From assembly GCA_022570795.1 (NCBI GenBank), contig JAKUDP010000004.1, positions 2,046,001 to 2,110,000 of the forward strand: a stretch of DNA of 64,000 bases. Direction: 5' to 3'. The stretch is from Sphaerulina vaccinii (taxonomy: Eukaryota > Ascomycota > Dothideomycetes > Mycosphaerellales > Mycosphaerellaceae). The notes under the pieces are model-generated. The model did not search any database. It saw only the letters and a list, made by a program, of their open reading frames with translations, and was not told the DNA's origin. Positions 21,281-33,296 of the stretch are shown in pieces. Positions within the stretch are counted from its first letter, which is position 1; each line of letters starts with the position of its first letter. The position numbers and the translations under genes are program-made.

Positions 21281-24197
21281 CTAACAGTTCTTAAGATAAT
21301 TGCTCGGCACCAATCCCAGTCGTCCATTGATTTCAGCTTCCCACCAACCATCATCTTGATGACGGGTCACTGCCAGAATGTCGCCTTTACCGAATGAAAG
21401 CTCTTCTGGAATCGCAGCTTGATACATGTACATTGCGCGAGCTGTGAGAAGTTAGTCAGTCGCTGCATGTGAGCTCATGTGGACATTGGATGACTTACAG
21501 TAGTGCAGAATTGGACGTCCGTCCTTTGTGACTTGTCTCTGTGTCCCTTGGCTCTGGCTTCTAACACGAGACGAGACCTGATTGCTACCAGAGTCTGGAT
21601 AGTACTGGCTCTGAGGTCGTCCTCCTCGCTGAGATCCATATGCGTCTTGGCCAGCTGGAGCAAGTACCATAGCGCCTCCGGCATGATCTGATCCGCGACT
21701 GCTGGATGGTCGTCCTGCTCCGGCACTGGTTGCTGGTCGATTATATGCTGGATTTGGCGAAGCCGCACGAGGAACCTGATATCCCGGAGATGCTCCTCGT
21801 TGGAACTGTCCTGAGTACTGCGGCTTCACTGGACTATTGGACTGTGCTCGAGGCCTTGCCGCTGAGGGTGGAGCACCACCATATGGATTGGGTGATGCAG
21901 CTCTAGGCGCTCCGTATGGGTTCGGAGATGCAGCACGATATGGCTGTTGCATTCGCTGATCACCATTGTGCAAAGGTCGAGGACTTGTAGCTCGTGGTGG
22001 TCCTGGAGATGGCGCACGTGCTGGCTGACCCATGCTGCTACCAGGACGTGACGATCCAGTATTGAACATGTTGCGCTTCTGAGTGCCCCATTGCTCGGCC
22101 GTCTTCTGCATCTCTCGCTTGGTGTGAGCTGGTGGAGGAGCACCTAGACTGCTTGCTGGAGTGTAGCCTGGAGGTGGTGTACCTCTATTACCGTTTCCTG
22201 CGAAAGGTGCCGGTACACCTCGTTCTGCAGCATCTGACCCTGGAGCTGGAGTAGACATGCCATAGTGGCGATCAGCAGACTGCCGTGTAGATGCTTGCTT
22301 TGTAACACCCTTCAGTTCAGCAAGCGCCTGCGCTATAGGATCAAGATCGCCTTCTGTCTGGTTTCTGAGTGGTGGTTTCTTATTGGGATGCGCAACATCG
22401 AAGACATTGTTGCCAATACCCAACTGGTAGTCTGCCCGAGGATCAACATCAGGATCAGGGCTGACAGAAGGCTGCTTGTTGCCCCAAGTGTTCGACCTGC
22501 TGTGAGCCGCGAACGGCTTGATTGGGCTAGTACCAGCGCTCTCGGCTTTGCGTACTGTTGCTGGAGTCCATGTATTGCGTCCGGTCGAGACGGCTGTCGC
22601 TGCTGGCTGGGGCTCGTCCTTGCGCTTGGTACTTCGTCGTCGTCCGAACGGGCTGTTGAAGAATCCACTCTTTTTCTTCTGAATCGACTTCTCATCTAGA
22701 GGACCGCCAGACATGCTCGACACTCCGGACAAGTTAGATCCATTGTAGTTATATCCTTTCGTTGGCGAAGCTGCACCGCTCGTCGGTTCCATACTAGAGT
22801 AGGACGTTGGGGCAGAATAATCGCTGTGGTCGCCTTGGCTCTCACGACTGCCGGGCCTGACAGGAGATGGAATCGAGCTCCGCTCCGATGGTGGACCCAT
22901 ACCAGGTCGACAGAACTGAGTCATGCCGTCTGCTGGGTATGGGTTATGTGGGACCTGAGGAATGTTCTCATAAGGATTCGAGGCTACTGAAGAGACATTG
23001 CTTGGTGCCAGTGGAGGAGGTGCTGCAGCACTTCCATGGGAGCTGCGAGCCTGAGCAGAGAATGTGTCGTCCAACTGAACTGAAGTGGCGCGAGCCTTAG
23101 GTATGCCCATCTCATCGCGAAGATCTGAATCCGGATCGTGATGCGACTCGAATGTGCTTGGTTGTGGTGAAGAGCTCCTGAAGGTCGGATTCATTGTACG
23201 TGCGAATTGAGCAACGGAATAGTTCTCATCCTCAGACTCATGGTTCGAGATCACATCGTCCAGGTCGCCACGGCAGAAGTTGATGTACTTTGGAGGCTCT
23301 GGGATCTCCTGTCCTGTGCCAAAGTCCTTGATGAAACTTCCAATATCCTTCTCGACTTCGCAGTCTTCGAGTGATAGCCGGACCTTCTCGCACGACTGGT
23401 CGTCACTAACACAAACAGTGCTAGAGATGTTGGCAAATGACCACAAACTGCTCTTGAAGTAGTCCAGTCGTTCTTCTTCGAGATCCTGGAACTTGTCACA
23501 TGCTGCCTTCCATTCGCGTTGCCATCGCCCGGTGGTCTCCTCGAGGATCTTCACGGCCTGCTCGTACTCGGTGCTGTTCGTCGACATCTGGATCTGTGTC
23601 TTCTCCAGTTTAGCTTTGTTCTTGCGCTCTTCTTGACCCATCACCATATGGCCTTGAGCCAGATATCCCTTGATCTTGAGGCAGTCCTGCTCGAAGCGAT
23701 CTCGTGTTTTGTTGACCATTGCCGTCTGCTGATTCTTCGTCTTAAGTAGCTTTTCAATACCAGTCTGGATGATCTTCCTGCGCTCCTTGATACCGCCTGT
23801 GAATGCAATGAGCGGCTCCTCGAGCTCTCCACGCATTTGCAGTGCGATATGCTGATGTGCTTTCCCCATCGACTCCACCTCTCCTCTTACAACGTCTAGC
23901 GACATTCGTAGTGTTCCAGTCTCGACAGATCCAAGAGGCTTTCGCGCCAGGCTGAGAAGCTTCTTTGCGTATTCATCTTCGATCGAGGCTCGCGCCGTGT
24001 AGAATGCCTTGAGCTCATCGCTAGTGACTTTGGCATTGTGCATGCGCTGCAGGAGAGGGTCGACGCCGGCGTCATCTTTGCCCCAGAAATTGTTCGCGAC
24101 TGGTAGGTGTTAGTATGTCTCTATTGCTGTAGTCTACCTCATGTCACATACACGACATGGAGACGGTGGGCCCGTCTGAGCCTGCCCGGCCAGGCAT
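21281..24197 (-). CDS. F-BAR and SH3 cytokinesis protein (Cdc15/Imp2/Hof1 family)
   Basis: Three exons: 24197-24152, 24099-21499 and 21441-21281, introns 52 and 57 nt; product 935 residues. The first join gives MSFANNFWGKDDAGVDPLLQ, the usual opening of Cdc15/Imp2 proteins. Residues 15-275 are the F-BAR domain (coiled-coil, with SIEDEYAKKLLSLARKPLG and WQREWKAACDKFQDLEEERL). A long disordered middle (280-880) is rich in Ser, Pro and Arg with many SP and RxxS sites, expected targets of cell-cycle kinases. The last exon encodes a C-terminal SH3 domain (RAMYMYQAAIPEELSFGKGD, then DDGWWEAEINGRLGLVPSNY). Such proteins bend and bind plasma membrane and assemble the actomyosin ring and septum. At 935 residues it is close to fission yeast Cdc15. 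Cdc15 versus Imp2 identity cannot be settled here. Confidence 0.93.
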
Positions 24198-25223
24198 GGC
24201 AGATGATGCGTTTGTTTAGTGCTACAGTCGGTGGTATGCAGTGGTATCGATGTTTGTAGAAGAAGATATGAGCTCTTGGCCGTGGTTGTAGCGAAGTAAA
24301 TGCGGTTGTATCAACGTCGTGTTCCGGTCTTCGTGGTGCTCGTTTTGGGAGTGAGAGCTGCTCCAGATTCGCGTGAGGCAGGCGTCATCGTTGTTTGGGC
24401 AGTTGCCAAAGCAACGTCGGTCGTCCCTTCCGGCCTAACCACTTCTGGAAGCCACATCCCTGCGAACCCTGAAATACAGCGCTTGGAGATGTTCTGGAAC
24501 TGGAGTCACAGTGATCTTGTGCTGTGTTCGAGAGTTGTGGCTGGAGATGTAGATGGCTGCGAATGTTGGAGGAGAGGAGAGTTGATGAAGATAGCTACAA
24601 GCAAAGGCAGTCGCGTTCGAGCCAAAGCTTGGCATTCCTAAAGATATACTCATTGATGATTCGGGAACGGAAGCTATACACTGGACACAGCCTTCCGCTC
24701 CTCTATGTTACAAGATGATCCTGACCAAAAACAAGTATGTGAGAAGTGGGGTCTGCAAGAGCCTATACAAGATAGGATATGAGGACGATGCCATGCCATA
24801 TTCGACGAGCGTGATACTGTCCGTCTCTAGCTACTCGTGCAGTCAATCTAGGCTCCGGGAGCCAGCAGTCCAAAGTCGACAAGGCACCCTGCTAACGGAA
24901 TCGATGGCCTCATGCTGTCTAAACCTGTGACAGCTCGGTGATCGTTTCGAATCCTGGTCCTGGGGTAGCCAGTGTTATGCATTCTGGACTTATCAATCAT
25001 GGAGGCCTGCTCTTGCAACATAGTCTGTCTGTCTGTCCAGCTGGAGAACAGGTCGAAGTCTGTACGACCTTGTCCTCCAAATCCGGGCGGGACGGTAGTG
25101 GGCGTTACAGGAGATAGTCAGTGCAAGTACAGCGTAAGTATCTCCATTTTGTCATTCCATAGCGAATCCTGATACCATTGCACATGCCCGCTTTCTTTCG
25201 CTTAGTCGTAGACATACTCTCTC
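24198..25223. other. Intergenic
   Basis: About 1 kb between two leftward genes. No supported gene; open frames are short and lack codon character. No repeat recognised. Confidence 0.5.
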
Positions 25224-26417
25224 TCATGGCCTGTATGTCTGACCACCTCGGCCACCATAGCCGCCTCCTCCGAGTCGACCGTCATTGCGATAGCCTCCGC
25301 CTCCGTGATGTCTGCCGCCACCTCCACCAAAGCCATAACGTCCGTCTTGGTATACAGGCTCAGCACGACGTGGTCCGCGGTTGTAGTAGTCCTCTTGGTA
25401 GCCGCCCCGATCGTGTCCTCGGGGTCCCGTTGGGTAGTCATCTCTTGGTGGCGCGCGCTGTTCAGCAGGTCCGCGGCGCTCTTCTCTCCTACGATCTTCA
25501 GCCTCGCGTGCCTGTGCGTTCTCGTCAATCTCCATAGGTTCGTCCACTGTTGGCTCGACATCGATCACGTATGGAAGTTTCGCTCCTCCACCAGCCTTGA
25601 GGAAGACATTGAGTGTGCGCCCATCGGCCTAGCAATCTGTTAGATCATTCCCTCATCTTTTGCCCTTGCAGTGCACTTACCTTCTTGCCGTTGAATGTGT
25701 TGATCACAGCTTCTGCTCCACTCTTGTTCACAAATGTCATCTCCGCAATCACAGTTGGCTCCTCTGCAATCAGCTTGCACTCGGTGACCTCGCCACCGAC
25801 ATCGACCATGACACTCTCGATATCGGCAGCAGTAGTGCCGGGCGCGAAGTTCTGAGCGATCACCACGTGCGAAGTAGCTGCCGCACCTCTGAAGCTGATA
25901 TTGGCATTGCCGTTCGAGGCAGCAGATGGCGCATCATAACTGCTCGCATAACCATTGCTCTTAACTTCGGATACGGGTTCTGGAGGAGGCAGTTGGTGCT
26001 GCTGTGGTCGCTGCTGGTAGTTCGTGGCACGAGCTCGGTGGTTGTCGTTATGCGCTGGGCGATTGGTTTGCGGTGGAGGGCGGACGTTTCGTGGCGTAGG
26101 AGCGGAGTTCACTCGAGGTAGCGAGGCAGGTCGCTGCAATTGTTAGATCTCGTTCGTGACCATCATTCTTCTAAGCAGGTTGAGGTACCTTCGCAACACC
26201 GACTCTGCTAGCGAGACTGGCACCTGGACCAGGCTTTCCACGAGGTCCTTGCGGCGTTTGCGACCTGTTCTTCTTGCCGAAGATCTCTTGCGCAAGCTGC
26301 TCAGCCTTCCGCTTCTTGCGGCCTGGAATGCGATCAGCACTGTCGACTCGAATGTATGGACCACTCCTTACTCTCTTGGAGCAGCTGGTCGAAAGATGGC
26401 GCTTGCGAGTTGGCCAT
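25224..26417 (-). CDS. RRM protein with RGG tail (Aly/REF-like)
   Basis: Four exons: 26417-26372, 26322-26189, 26133-25681 and 25628-25224, introns 49, 55 and 52 nt; product 345 residues. The N-terminus (MANSQAPSFDQLLQE) leads to a basic helix (RKKRKAEQLAQEIFGKKN). A Pro/Asn/Gln-rich linker follows. An RRM spans about 140-230: HVVIAQNFAPGTTAADIESV, then AEMTFVNKSGAEAVINTFNG, completed after the last intron by RTLNVFLKAG. The C-terminal 90 residues are Arg/Gly-rich with GGGG, RGG and Tyr repeats. RRM plus RGG tail fits an mRNA export or splicing adaptor of the Aly/REF (Yra1, Mlo3) kind, though the RNP motifs are weak, and a related RNA-binding role is possible. Nuclear localisation is expected from the basic stretch. 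Confidence 0.83.
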
Positions 26418-27550
26418 GATCGCGGTGTGGGGATCTGGTGTCGCAGGAGGACGTCAGATATGTGCTATTTGTATGAATGATGCAAGTGTGGCACTGGCGA
26501 TGCAGCTGTTGGGGAAAGCAAGTCTTCCAGCGAAGATGGTCTGGAGATGGTTCGTGTGTGGAGTTCGCGGAAGGCAAGCCGAACCAATCATATGACATGG
26601 ACCTTGGAAATAAATGTGCCTACGACGATCGAGCATTGTGCGAGATGCGACTCGAAGCAAGAAAGCCGCTTGGACTTTGTCTAACGTGATGCTCGCTATC
26701 AGCGTGGTATCAGTCTGTAAGTGTGATATGCGTCCCGGCTGCAGTCCGCAACGACCAACAGTCTATCACTCGCAATGTCTGCTTGACAGCTAGGACGTTC
26801 ATGTCACGAGCCGTAACGCATAACTGCGAACGGAAGAGTATATCAGCGTGGAGCGTGGGATGTGTTCAGTGGCGGCCCCAGCAGATCCTCACAGTCCGAC
26901 TAGTTTCGACTACACGGCACAGTGGTGCAGGGAGTTGCTCTTGCCGAGCAGTGGGCGACTTGTACCTCAAAGCAGCAGGGAGAAGCTGCTTTGCCTTGTA
27001 GAACATCAGTCTCAAGGTCAGAGTGGTATGAGTCCCGTGTGTGCAATGCGAGTCTCCGCTGTAGAATGCAACGACGAGCGATTGTTCTACCAGTCGCATG
27101 TCTGCTCGAGGGTCTATGACTACTTGGAGTGCAGCCGGATTAGGTAGCTCTGGGAGGCAGAGAAGAGATGAAATTGATCGGTTTAGTAGCAGCCACAGCA
27201 GTGAGACTCGTTGGTAGAGAGCAATGCCAGGCATCCGAGCACTTTCTTCCTGCTTGCTGTATGCCGCAGCGTTATATGATATGAGCTGACTGATCAGCAA
27301 TTGGTATAAAGCGCATGGAGCGTGCAATGACCATGATCGTGCAGGTGTTGCGTGGTGCTGCCATTTCAGCTGTCACTTTGCGACCTTGTTCCTGCATTGC
27401 GTACTAGATACACCCATTATCTGAATGAACAGAGTCGCGGCATCTCTGCAATGGCATGTTGATATGCAATACAGGATGTCTGAGCATTCTATAGCATGGT
27501 CGATAGCTCAGGAAAGGAGATCGCTGTATGCAAGCAACATGATCTCCGAT
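26418..27550. other. Intergenic
   Basis: Gene-poor. No open frame here has support. It leads into the tandem array at 27.5 kb. Confidence 0.5.
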
Positions 27551-28135
27551 CCTTTGAACACTTTGCCGCAATGTCGAAGAGGCGACACTAGCGATCGGGT
27601 CAACCTGTGCGATTGCCACATATAAGATGTCCTTTGAGTGGTCGATGTCGTCTACGGAGTGCGGATATAGCTCACAAGCAGCTCTGAGAGGTGGGAATGC
27701 AATGTAGGACATAGTGATTTTGCGAGCTTTGAGAAATCGAAAGATGTCGAAGAGGCGACAATCGTGTGTTGGTGACCTTGTGCGACTGATGTGTGCAGAA
27801 AGCACTTCCTTTGTCGAATGCTGTCTGACTGTTGTGTGTGTAGCTCGTGAAGAGCTGCGAGGTCTCGCTGAGCGCGAAGTTGGACTTAGCGGTTTCGCGA
27901 GCTTCGAGATGTCTGATGATCTTTTGACATTTTGCAAGATTACAGAGGCAACATTGGTGCACTGGTCACCTTGTGCGAATGCCGTATGCAGAAGGTGCTT
28001 CGCATGTCCAGATGTCTGGGAATTGCGTGTACAGCTCATGATGGGCTGTGATCAGTCGCTGAATGCGATGTTGGACATAGCCGAATTTCGAGGAGTCGAA
28101 AGCGGTCCCAGCAGAATTTTAGGTATATACACGCG
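27551..28135. repeat. Degenerate tandem repeat, unit about 175-195 bp
   Basis: Three diverged units and part of a fourth. The anchor word GAAGAGGCGACA (or a variant) lies at about 27576, 27749 and 27942, so spacings are 173 and 193 bp. Within units the same order of words returns: a CCTTGTGCGA-like stretch, TGTGCAGAA(A/G)G-GCTTC, a GTGTGT(A)GCTCGTGA-like stretch, then a GCGA(A/T)GTTGGACATAG-like stretch and GCGAGCTT(T/C)GAGA. The fourth unit opens near 28060-28100. No frame is shared. Not related by eye to the 18 kb array, but it is similar in unit size and degree of decay. Confidence 0.7.
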
Positions 28136-28430
28136 CTTTGCATAGCCTACCCATCGACCAATGGTACCACTAAAAGCAGGTATGGCGCAGTCGTTAAGGC
28201 TGTCAGGACAATTACTTGTGATGACCAGTGGTATGGGATCCTCCCCGGCGCATTGTGTCTCGACAGCTAGTACGACTGGAACTGGCCTTAGGACGACTCG
28301 AACCGGCCATAGGATTAATTCACCGGACCATAGGACGAATCGAAGGGGCATGCACATATGGCACATTCGTGTCCGGGCGAATGTCAGGACAATTATGTGT
28401 GAATGCCCGGGTAGACCCCGCTGACTATAC
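28136..28430. repeat. 21-bp minisatellite inside a larger direct repeat
   Basis: Three or four head-to-tail copies of a 21-bp unit ending in CCATAGGA or CTTAGGA run from 28273 to about 28350 (for example CGACTCGAACCGGCCATAGG). They lie between two copies of GTCAGGACAATTA near 28200 and 28384, about 185 bp apart. No coding potential. Confidence 0.6.
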
Positions 28431-29673
28431 GATCATGGCTCTACTTTTTGCATTTTCAATTCTCCTTTTTTGCAAGTTTGTTGCATGCAGCAGTGATTCA
28501 CTTTGGTTCGATAGTGGACTGTAGAGGTGACCATCGCCGAGTACACTCCGTTAATGATGAGATCATGAGCGTACTTTTGCTTTCCAGTTCACTTTTGATG
28601 ACTTCCCATTCACTTCTGATTGTGAGATTCCTGCTAGCAGTGTGGGCACTTCGCGCGATGGGCAGTGTGACTGCGATGTGCGAGTTCATGGCGTCCATCT
28701 ATAGCTGCGAAGCTTCAAGTGGGCAGTGATCAAGTGAGAAGCGAAGTGAGAAGCATGGAAGACGAACGTAAAGATTATAAGGTGTGTCGACGCAAGCCGG
28801 GATCGAACTGCCCCACTCTTACAGCGAAGCCCCTTTTCAAAGCTTGATCAGATACTGTGCCGCATGATGGCTTGCCAGTCAGTAGCATTCAGTTCGTGCT
28901 GGCAAGACAATGAATCAAAAGTTCAGAGTGAAAGTGATCCTTGTCCACTCGAGGTCTGTGTTGTGGAAAGACTAGCACATAGCATTAATCTGTTGGTATG
29001 CAGCAGGTATGATGGGCCGCTGAGCGTGCAAAGGGCACTGGCGACTCGGGACTGACTCATGTTACTGTGTCGTTAACAGCGACGCTTCGTAACAACCTGT
29101 GCATGGCGATCGTGACTACACTTGGTGATGTGCACCGGCCAGATACAATCTAATAGCCAGGCACATGCGCTATTGTGATTCTGTCATACTCCGTTGGTGC
29201 GGTCGTACATCAGAGCAAGAGGCAGGTGTTGTTGAAGTTCGATCCTGCATGTATAGTTGAAAAAGGTGTTGGTGGAAGCTGGAATCGAACCAAAAGGATC
29301 ACCACTCAATATCGAACGCATGACTAGGAAAGAATGTCGAAGCATGTCTAGTAACGAATGTGTGGGGTCCTCCTTGGTAAGCACAATCGTTGACGGTATG
29401 GGCCGTGGGTCTTGGTTGATGTGGACCGTCGAACTTGCCGACTCCGCAACTTCCTTGACTTCTGTCGTTTGTGATTACCATTTACATGGTGGCAGGCAGA
29501 CGGCATGCAATTGCCATGCGACGACACTTCTTTCTTGTCCACCCTTCGCTCTCTTGCAGTCGTGGTAAACACCTGGAACATCACCAGCTTGCAACATCTG
29601 GCGCCAGTCGTGCCAACTTAGCAGCTTCAAACAGTTGACCACAATACAGCACATCGAGTGCGCAAGACACAAC
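28431..29673. other. Intergenic
   Basis: No gene. Two related segments near 28770-28812 and 29258-29294 share about 20 of 30 bases, including an AGC-GG-ATCGAAC core that looks like a tRNA T-arm read on the - strand, but neither folds into a full tRNA. The last 200 bp are the promoter of the next gene. Confidence 0.45.
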
Positions 29674-32600
29674 ATGCCTCAGCGAGGAGGCGCTCTGATG
29701 CCTCAGGTCGAGCATGTCGACAGCGCAGCACTTTCGGCAGCACGAGAGGCTTTGCAAAGCAATCTCGATAACACTTTGACATTGAATAGGAAGAAGTCGT
29801 GGTTTGGTAGCGCCCGCGACGCCTTCCAACGAGGCGCAAAAGGGGTCGTTGGTCACTTGAAGAGTGGTGACCGAAAGACCAGCTATGGGGAGGATCAGGA
29901 GTGAGTTCATCTTTGGTCTGACTGTCTGAAGGCCTGGAAATTGTCGCTGACAGGACCCCAGAAATGCCGACCCGGAGGCATTGAACGAAGACGACGAGAA
30001 TAGTGTCGGACAGCCATCAGTGGGCAGTAACAACGACTCGCTCACTCCGCTACGTCCCACGCGCGCAGACTGGCAGAAGTCTTTCACGCCCAAGAATGCT
30101 ATGAATAGCCTGCGCCAGCACATTCAGTCAAGTGGCAAGGATAAAGGCAAGCGCGGAGCACTTGCAGATATCACTGGCAGCCGCAGCGTGGAGATGAATG
30201 GACCATCTGGACCGGAGATGTTCGCATCTGTTGGCCCAGATGCAGACGTGGCCGCTGGACGCGGAGAGAAGAGCCCTACTAAGCAGCATGGCAAGAGTGC
30301 CAGCGTCGCCAAGAGTATGATCGGCAGCTTTCGTAGCTTGAGTCGACGAGGCAACTCGATGTCCAAGCCAAACTCGCCTGACAGTGACTACGACTCGCCC
30401 TCAAGACAAGCCATGACACTTCCACTTCCATCATCGCCAGTCAACAGTCCGGCTCCCACTTTGATGCTGAACCTTGGCGACACTGCAAACATGTCCACGA
30501 GCTTTTTGCAACACGAGCCAGAGTTCGACCAAAAGAAAGAGCTGCTAGCACTTACTGATCCAACGAATCACGCACCGGTGCGGCTACCAACATATTACAC
30601 TCGTCTTCCAGGCCAAGGCCCAACTGACGCACTCTTGTCTGCTGGTCGCAATGACATGGAACCATTCCCCGACTTGCTGCCAGTAGACAAGTGCTTCGGA
30701 GAACGCTACAGGACATCAGCGCCAGACAGTAATGCACAGATGGGTCTCGACGGCATGAATGACATCTTTGAGGAGCCACCTCTGTTTGAGCGCAGTGTTG
30801 AGGCCCGGGATTCGCCTGAGAAGCAAACTAACAAGAGCTTGAAGAAGATGATCTCAATCGACGCTCTGGCCGAACAGCATGTTCGAGAGTCTCCGCTACG
30901 TGGTATGCGCCTGACCCCAGCATCAGGTCGCAAAGTCAGAGACTGCTCAGCAATGACGGCGCAGGACTGCCCGCAGGACATGCGTCCGCTCAGCCGTCAA
31001 CAAGCAGCTTCGCCATTGCCGAGCGTGGGTCATCGAAGTACAAACGCCAGTGCTTCGAAAGCTGAAGACCCTTTCGCACCCGAGAATGCGACTGGTGACA
31101 CCGCTGTTCTCTCGCCAGTGGTGACAGGTCATGACATGGCGTTACCGTATCGTTCAAAGGTCGAGGAACAGACAACCTCGCTCGACAACGAAACAGAGAT
31201 CCGAGCTCTTTTGCCACAGGAGACCACTGTGACCACATTGACTGCAGACGATGGATCACCTTTGTTGGAGGTAACATCGGGAGAAACTGTACTGCTTGGG
31301 AAGCTGGAAGCGCAAAAGATCGCAGCCAGGGCTGTTGGAGTGCACGCAGTCCAAGGATCGGTACAGGACAGCCCCGCGGAAGTGCCGTCTGTCGCAGAGA
31401 CCATGAAGCTGTGGAAGCAGAATAACGATGGGATCAGCACTCAATGCTCCAGTCGCCTCAGTTCAGCGCAGTACGACCAATTTCATGCGGAGCACTATCT
31501 CGGACTAGAAGAGTGCATTGCACCCGACCTGCCATCAGGCGTCGTGAACAAGCAAGAGGCCCCAGAGCACGAGACACGCACGTCAGAGAACGATCAGCCA
31601 GGCGCTATAACGCGGTCTCAGCGTGTTCTGCCATCGCAGACTCCAAGTCCGCCTGTCTGCATTCCAAGTCCGGCTCGAATGCAGACAGGAATTGACCAGC
31701 ACAACTGGCGATTCTCTGTGCAAGACTGGATGCAAAAGGGAATCGGAGCCACAGCGCCCAGTCTGGGGCCATCGCCTTACCGCCGCGGTTCCGATACTGC
31801 CAGTCTTGACTCGGTCTCGCTCGCAGACCAGAGGTTGACTCCGCCCGTCAGTCCAACAACAACGACTCCGAAACGTTCGCCAGCGCCACGTATGGGTGAT
31901 CGCCTGAGTTTTGAGCTGAAGCGCTCCAATCGTAACATGCGATACAATGCACTAAGCGAGACGAACAACGCAACCCCCACACAGTATAACGATACTACGA
32001 GCATGCCAGTAGGAGTCATGCCGACGCCAGTGCGTTGCCAGCCAATGCTTCACGGCGCAGATCTTGATCATAGGCCAGACCGCGAATCCTCCTTCCCAAA
32101 CTTCGAAAGTGCATTCAGCAACTCGACGAGATCATCGCCCAAGCATAAAGTGACCCCACGCAGATACAGAGCCGACGACCCGAGTTCAGACAGCATAGAA
32201 TCCGAATTGGAGGAGGCAATCACTGATCACTATGTGTTCCAGAACGCCTTTGACGTGGTTGACCCGTCACTACCCACTGCAGGTGCTGACATCGATGGTG
32301 TCACGTCAGACGCTGAAGAGACCGGATTGGTGTGCAAAAACTCATTTGAGGTGTTGGCTGGCCTGGATGACGGATTGGAGCCACACCAGCACGATGATGC
32401 CAAGTCCATCGAACTGGAAGCCTCGCCAATCGCCCGAAGACATGACTCTGCTATCAATGACCGGAACTCAAGTGGGCTGCCAGATGAGCAGCTCTTCAAC
32501 ACTCCGGCCAGTGGAGTTTCGCCTGCCGATTCGCTTGATGACTGCCTCGACTTATACAAGAGCTATGAAGCATGTCAAGGCCAGTTCCCAGAAGAAATTC

Positions 32601-32794
32601 CCTCTTCAGATGGTCTATCTCCTTCCGTGGTAGCGTCAAGCCCGCCAATTGCCAGATACCAGAAGAGCGAGAGAGCTCATTCGCGAAGCCCAGCGTCGCC
32701 ACATAGTCCAAAGCCGACAGCGAAGATAGCCGGAGCCAGACGGAGCATCAACCGGAAGAAGTCGAAGCTGGGCAACACCAGTATGTATGGCTAG
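29674..32794 (+). CDS. Large disordered, Ser/Pro-rich protein
   Basis: Two exons, 29674-29900 and 29962-32794, with a 61 nt intron; product 1019 residues, unrecognised. Residues 10-65 are the most conserved-looking part: a helix (SAALSAAREALQSNLD) and a basic stretch (NRKKSWFGSARDAFQRG). The remaining 950 residues are low in hydrophobics, rich in Ser, Pro, Asp and Glu, with many SP/TP sites (for example TPLRPTRADWQKSFTPKNAM near 100). A short segment around 555 (NWRFSVQDWMQKGIG) and an Asn-Phe-x-Val/Leu pair (FQNAFDVVDP and CKNSFEVLAG, about 845-885) stand out as possible binding motifs. The C-terminus is basic. It looks like a cell-cycle or polarity scaffold, but nothing proves this. The long uninterrupted frame supports the gene. 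Confidence 0.78.
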
Positions 32795-33296
32795 GACCTT
32801 CGAGGGCCCGGATTCGTGGCATCGCTATCGTACACAGTCGCTGAAGGAGTGAGTTAAGGTTGGCAGTTGGAGACATCGGGGGGGATTGCATCCTTGTGCG
32901 AGCAAAGAAGTCCAGAGACTTCAGTAATCCAGTATCTTGGTATCTTGTAAGGTTGTATAGTTTTGCTGTAGCTGAACGGAAGTGCATTGAATTCATCCCA
33001 CATCCAGGACCGCCGGAAGTGCGAAATTGCTCGCGTGGTCGGCGGTTTTCATGGTAGCCATCGTGGAGGAGCTGCTGAGCGGGCCCAAGTCGGTCAGCAG
33101 ATGCGGCTGAGGGCTGCTAGCTGATGAGCGACGCGTGCAATATGTTGGGAGTAGTGATGTTGTTAGAAGACGATAGAGGTGAGGTCGAAATGTAAGCGGC
33201 TGTCAGCAACCGTCTTGGCATGTAAGAAGTTCAAGAAGTTCGCGACAACCTTGACGCGAGCTTGTCTTCCTCGTCTACTCTGCACTCAAATATGTG
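32795..33296. other. Intergenic
   Basis: 3' flank of the disordered protein gene and promoter of the amidotransferase gene. Nothing else seen. Confidence 0.5.

Noticed and set aside
26866..28145. Several 100-210 residue open frames in the 27-28 kb region
   Set aside because: They cross tandem repeats in different frames and share no conserved motif; stop-free by chance.
28770..28860. tRNA-like T-arm on the - strand
   Set aside because: Only three of five T-stem pairs form and no matching 5' acceptor strand lies at the right distance.
29255..29345. Second tRNA-like 3' end on the - strand
   Set aside because: The T-arm is better (four of five pairs), but no 5' acceptor half or D-arm follows; at most a tRNA-derived relic.
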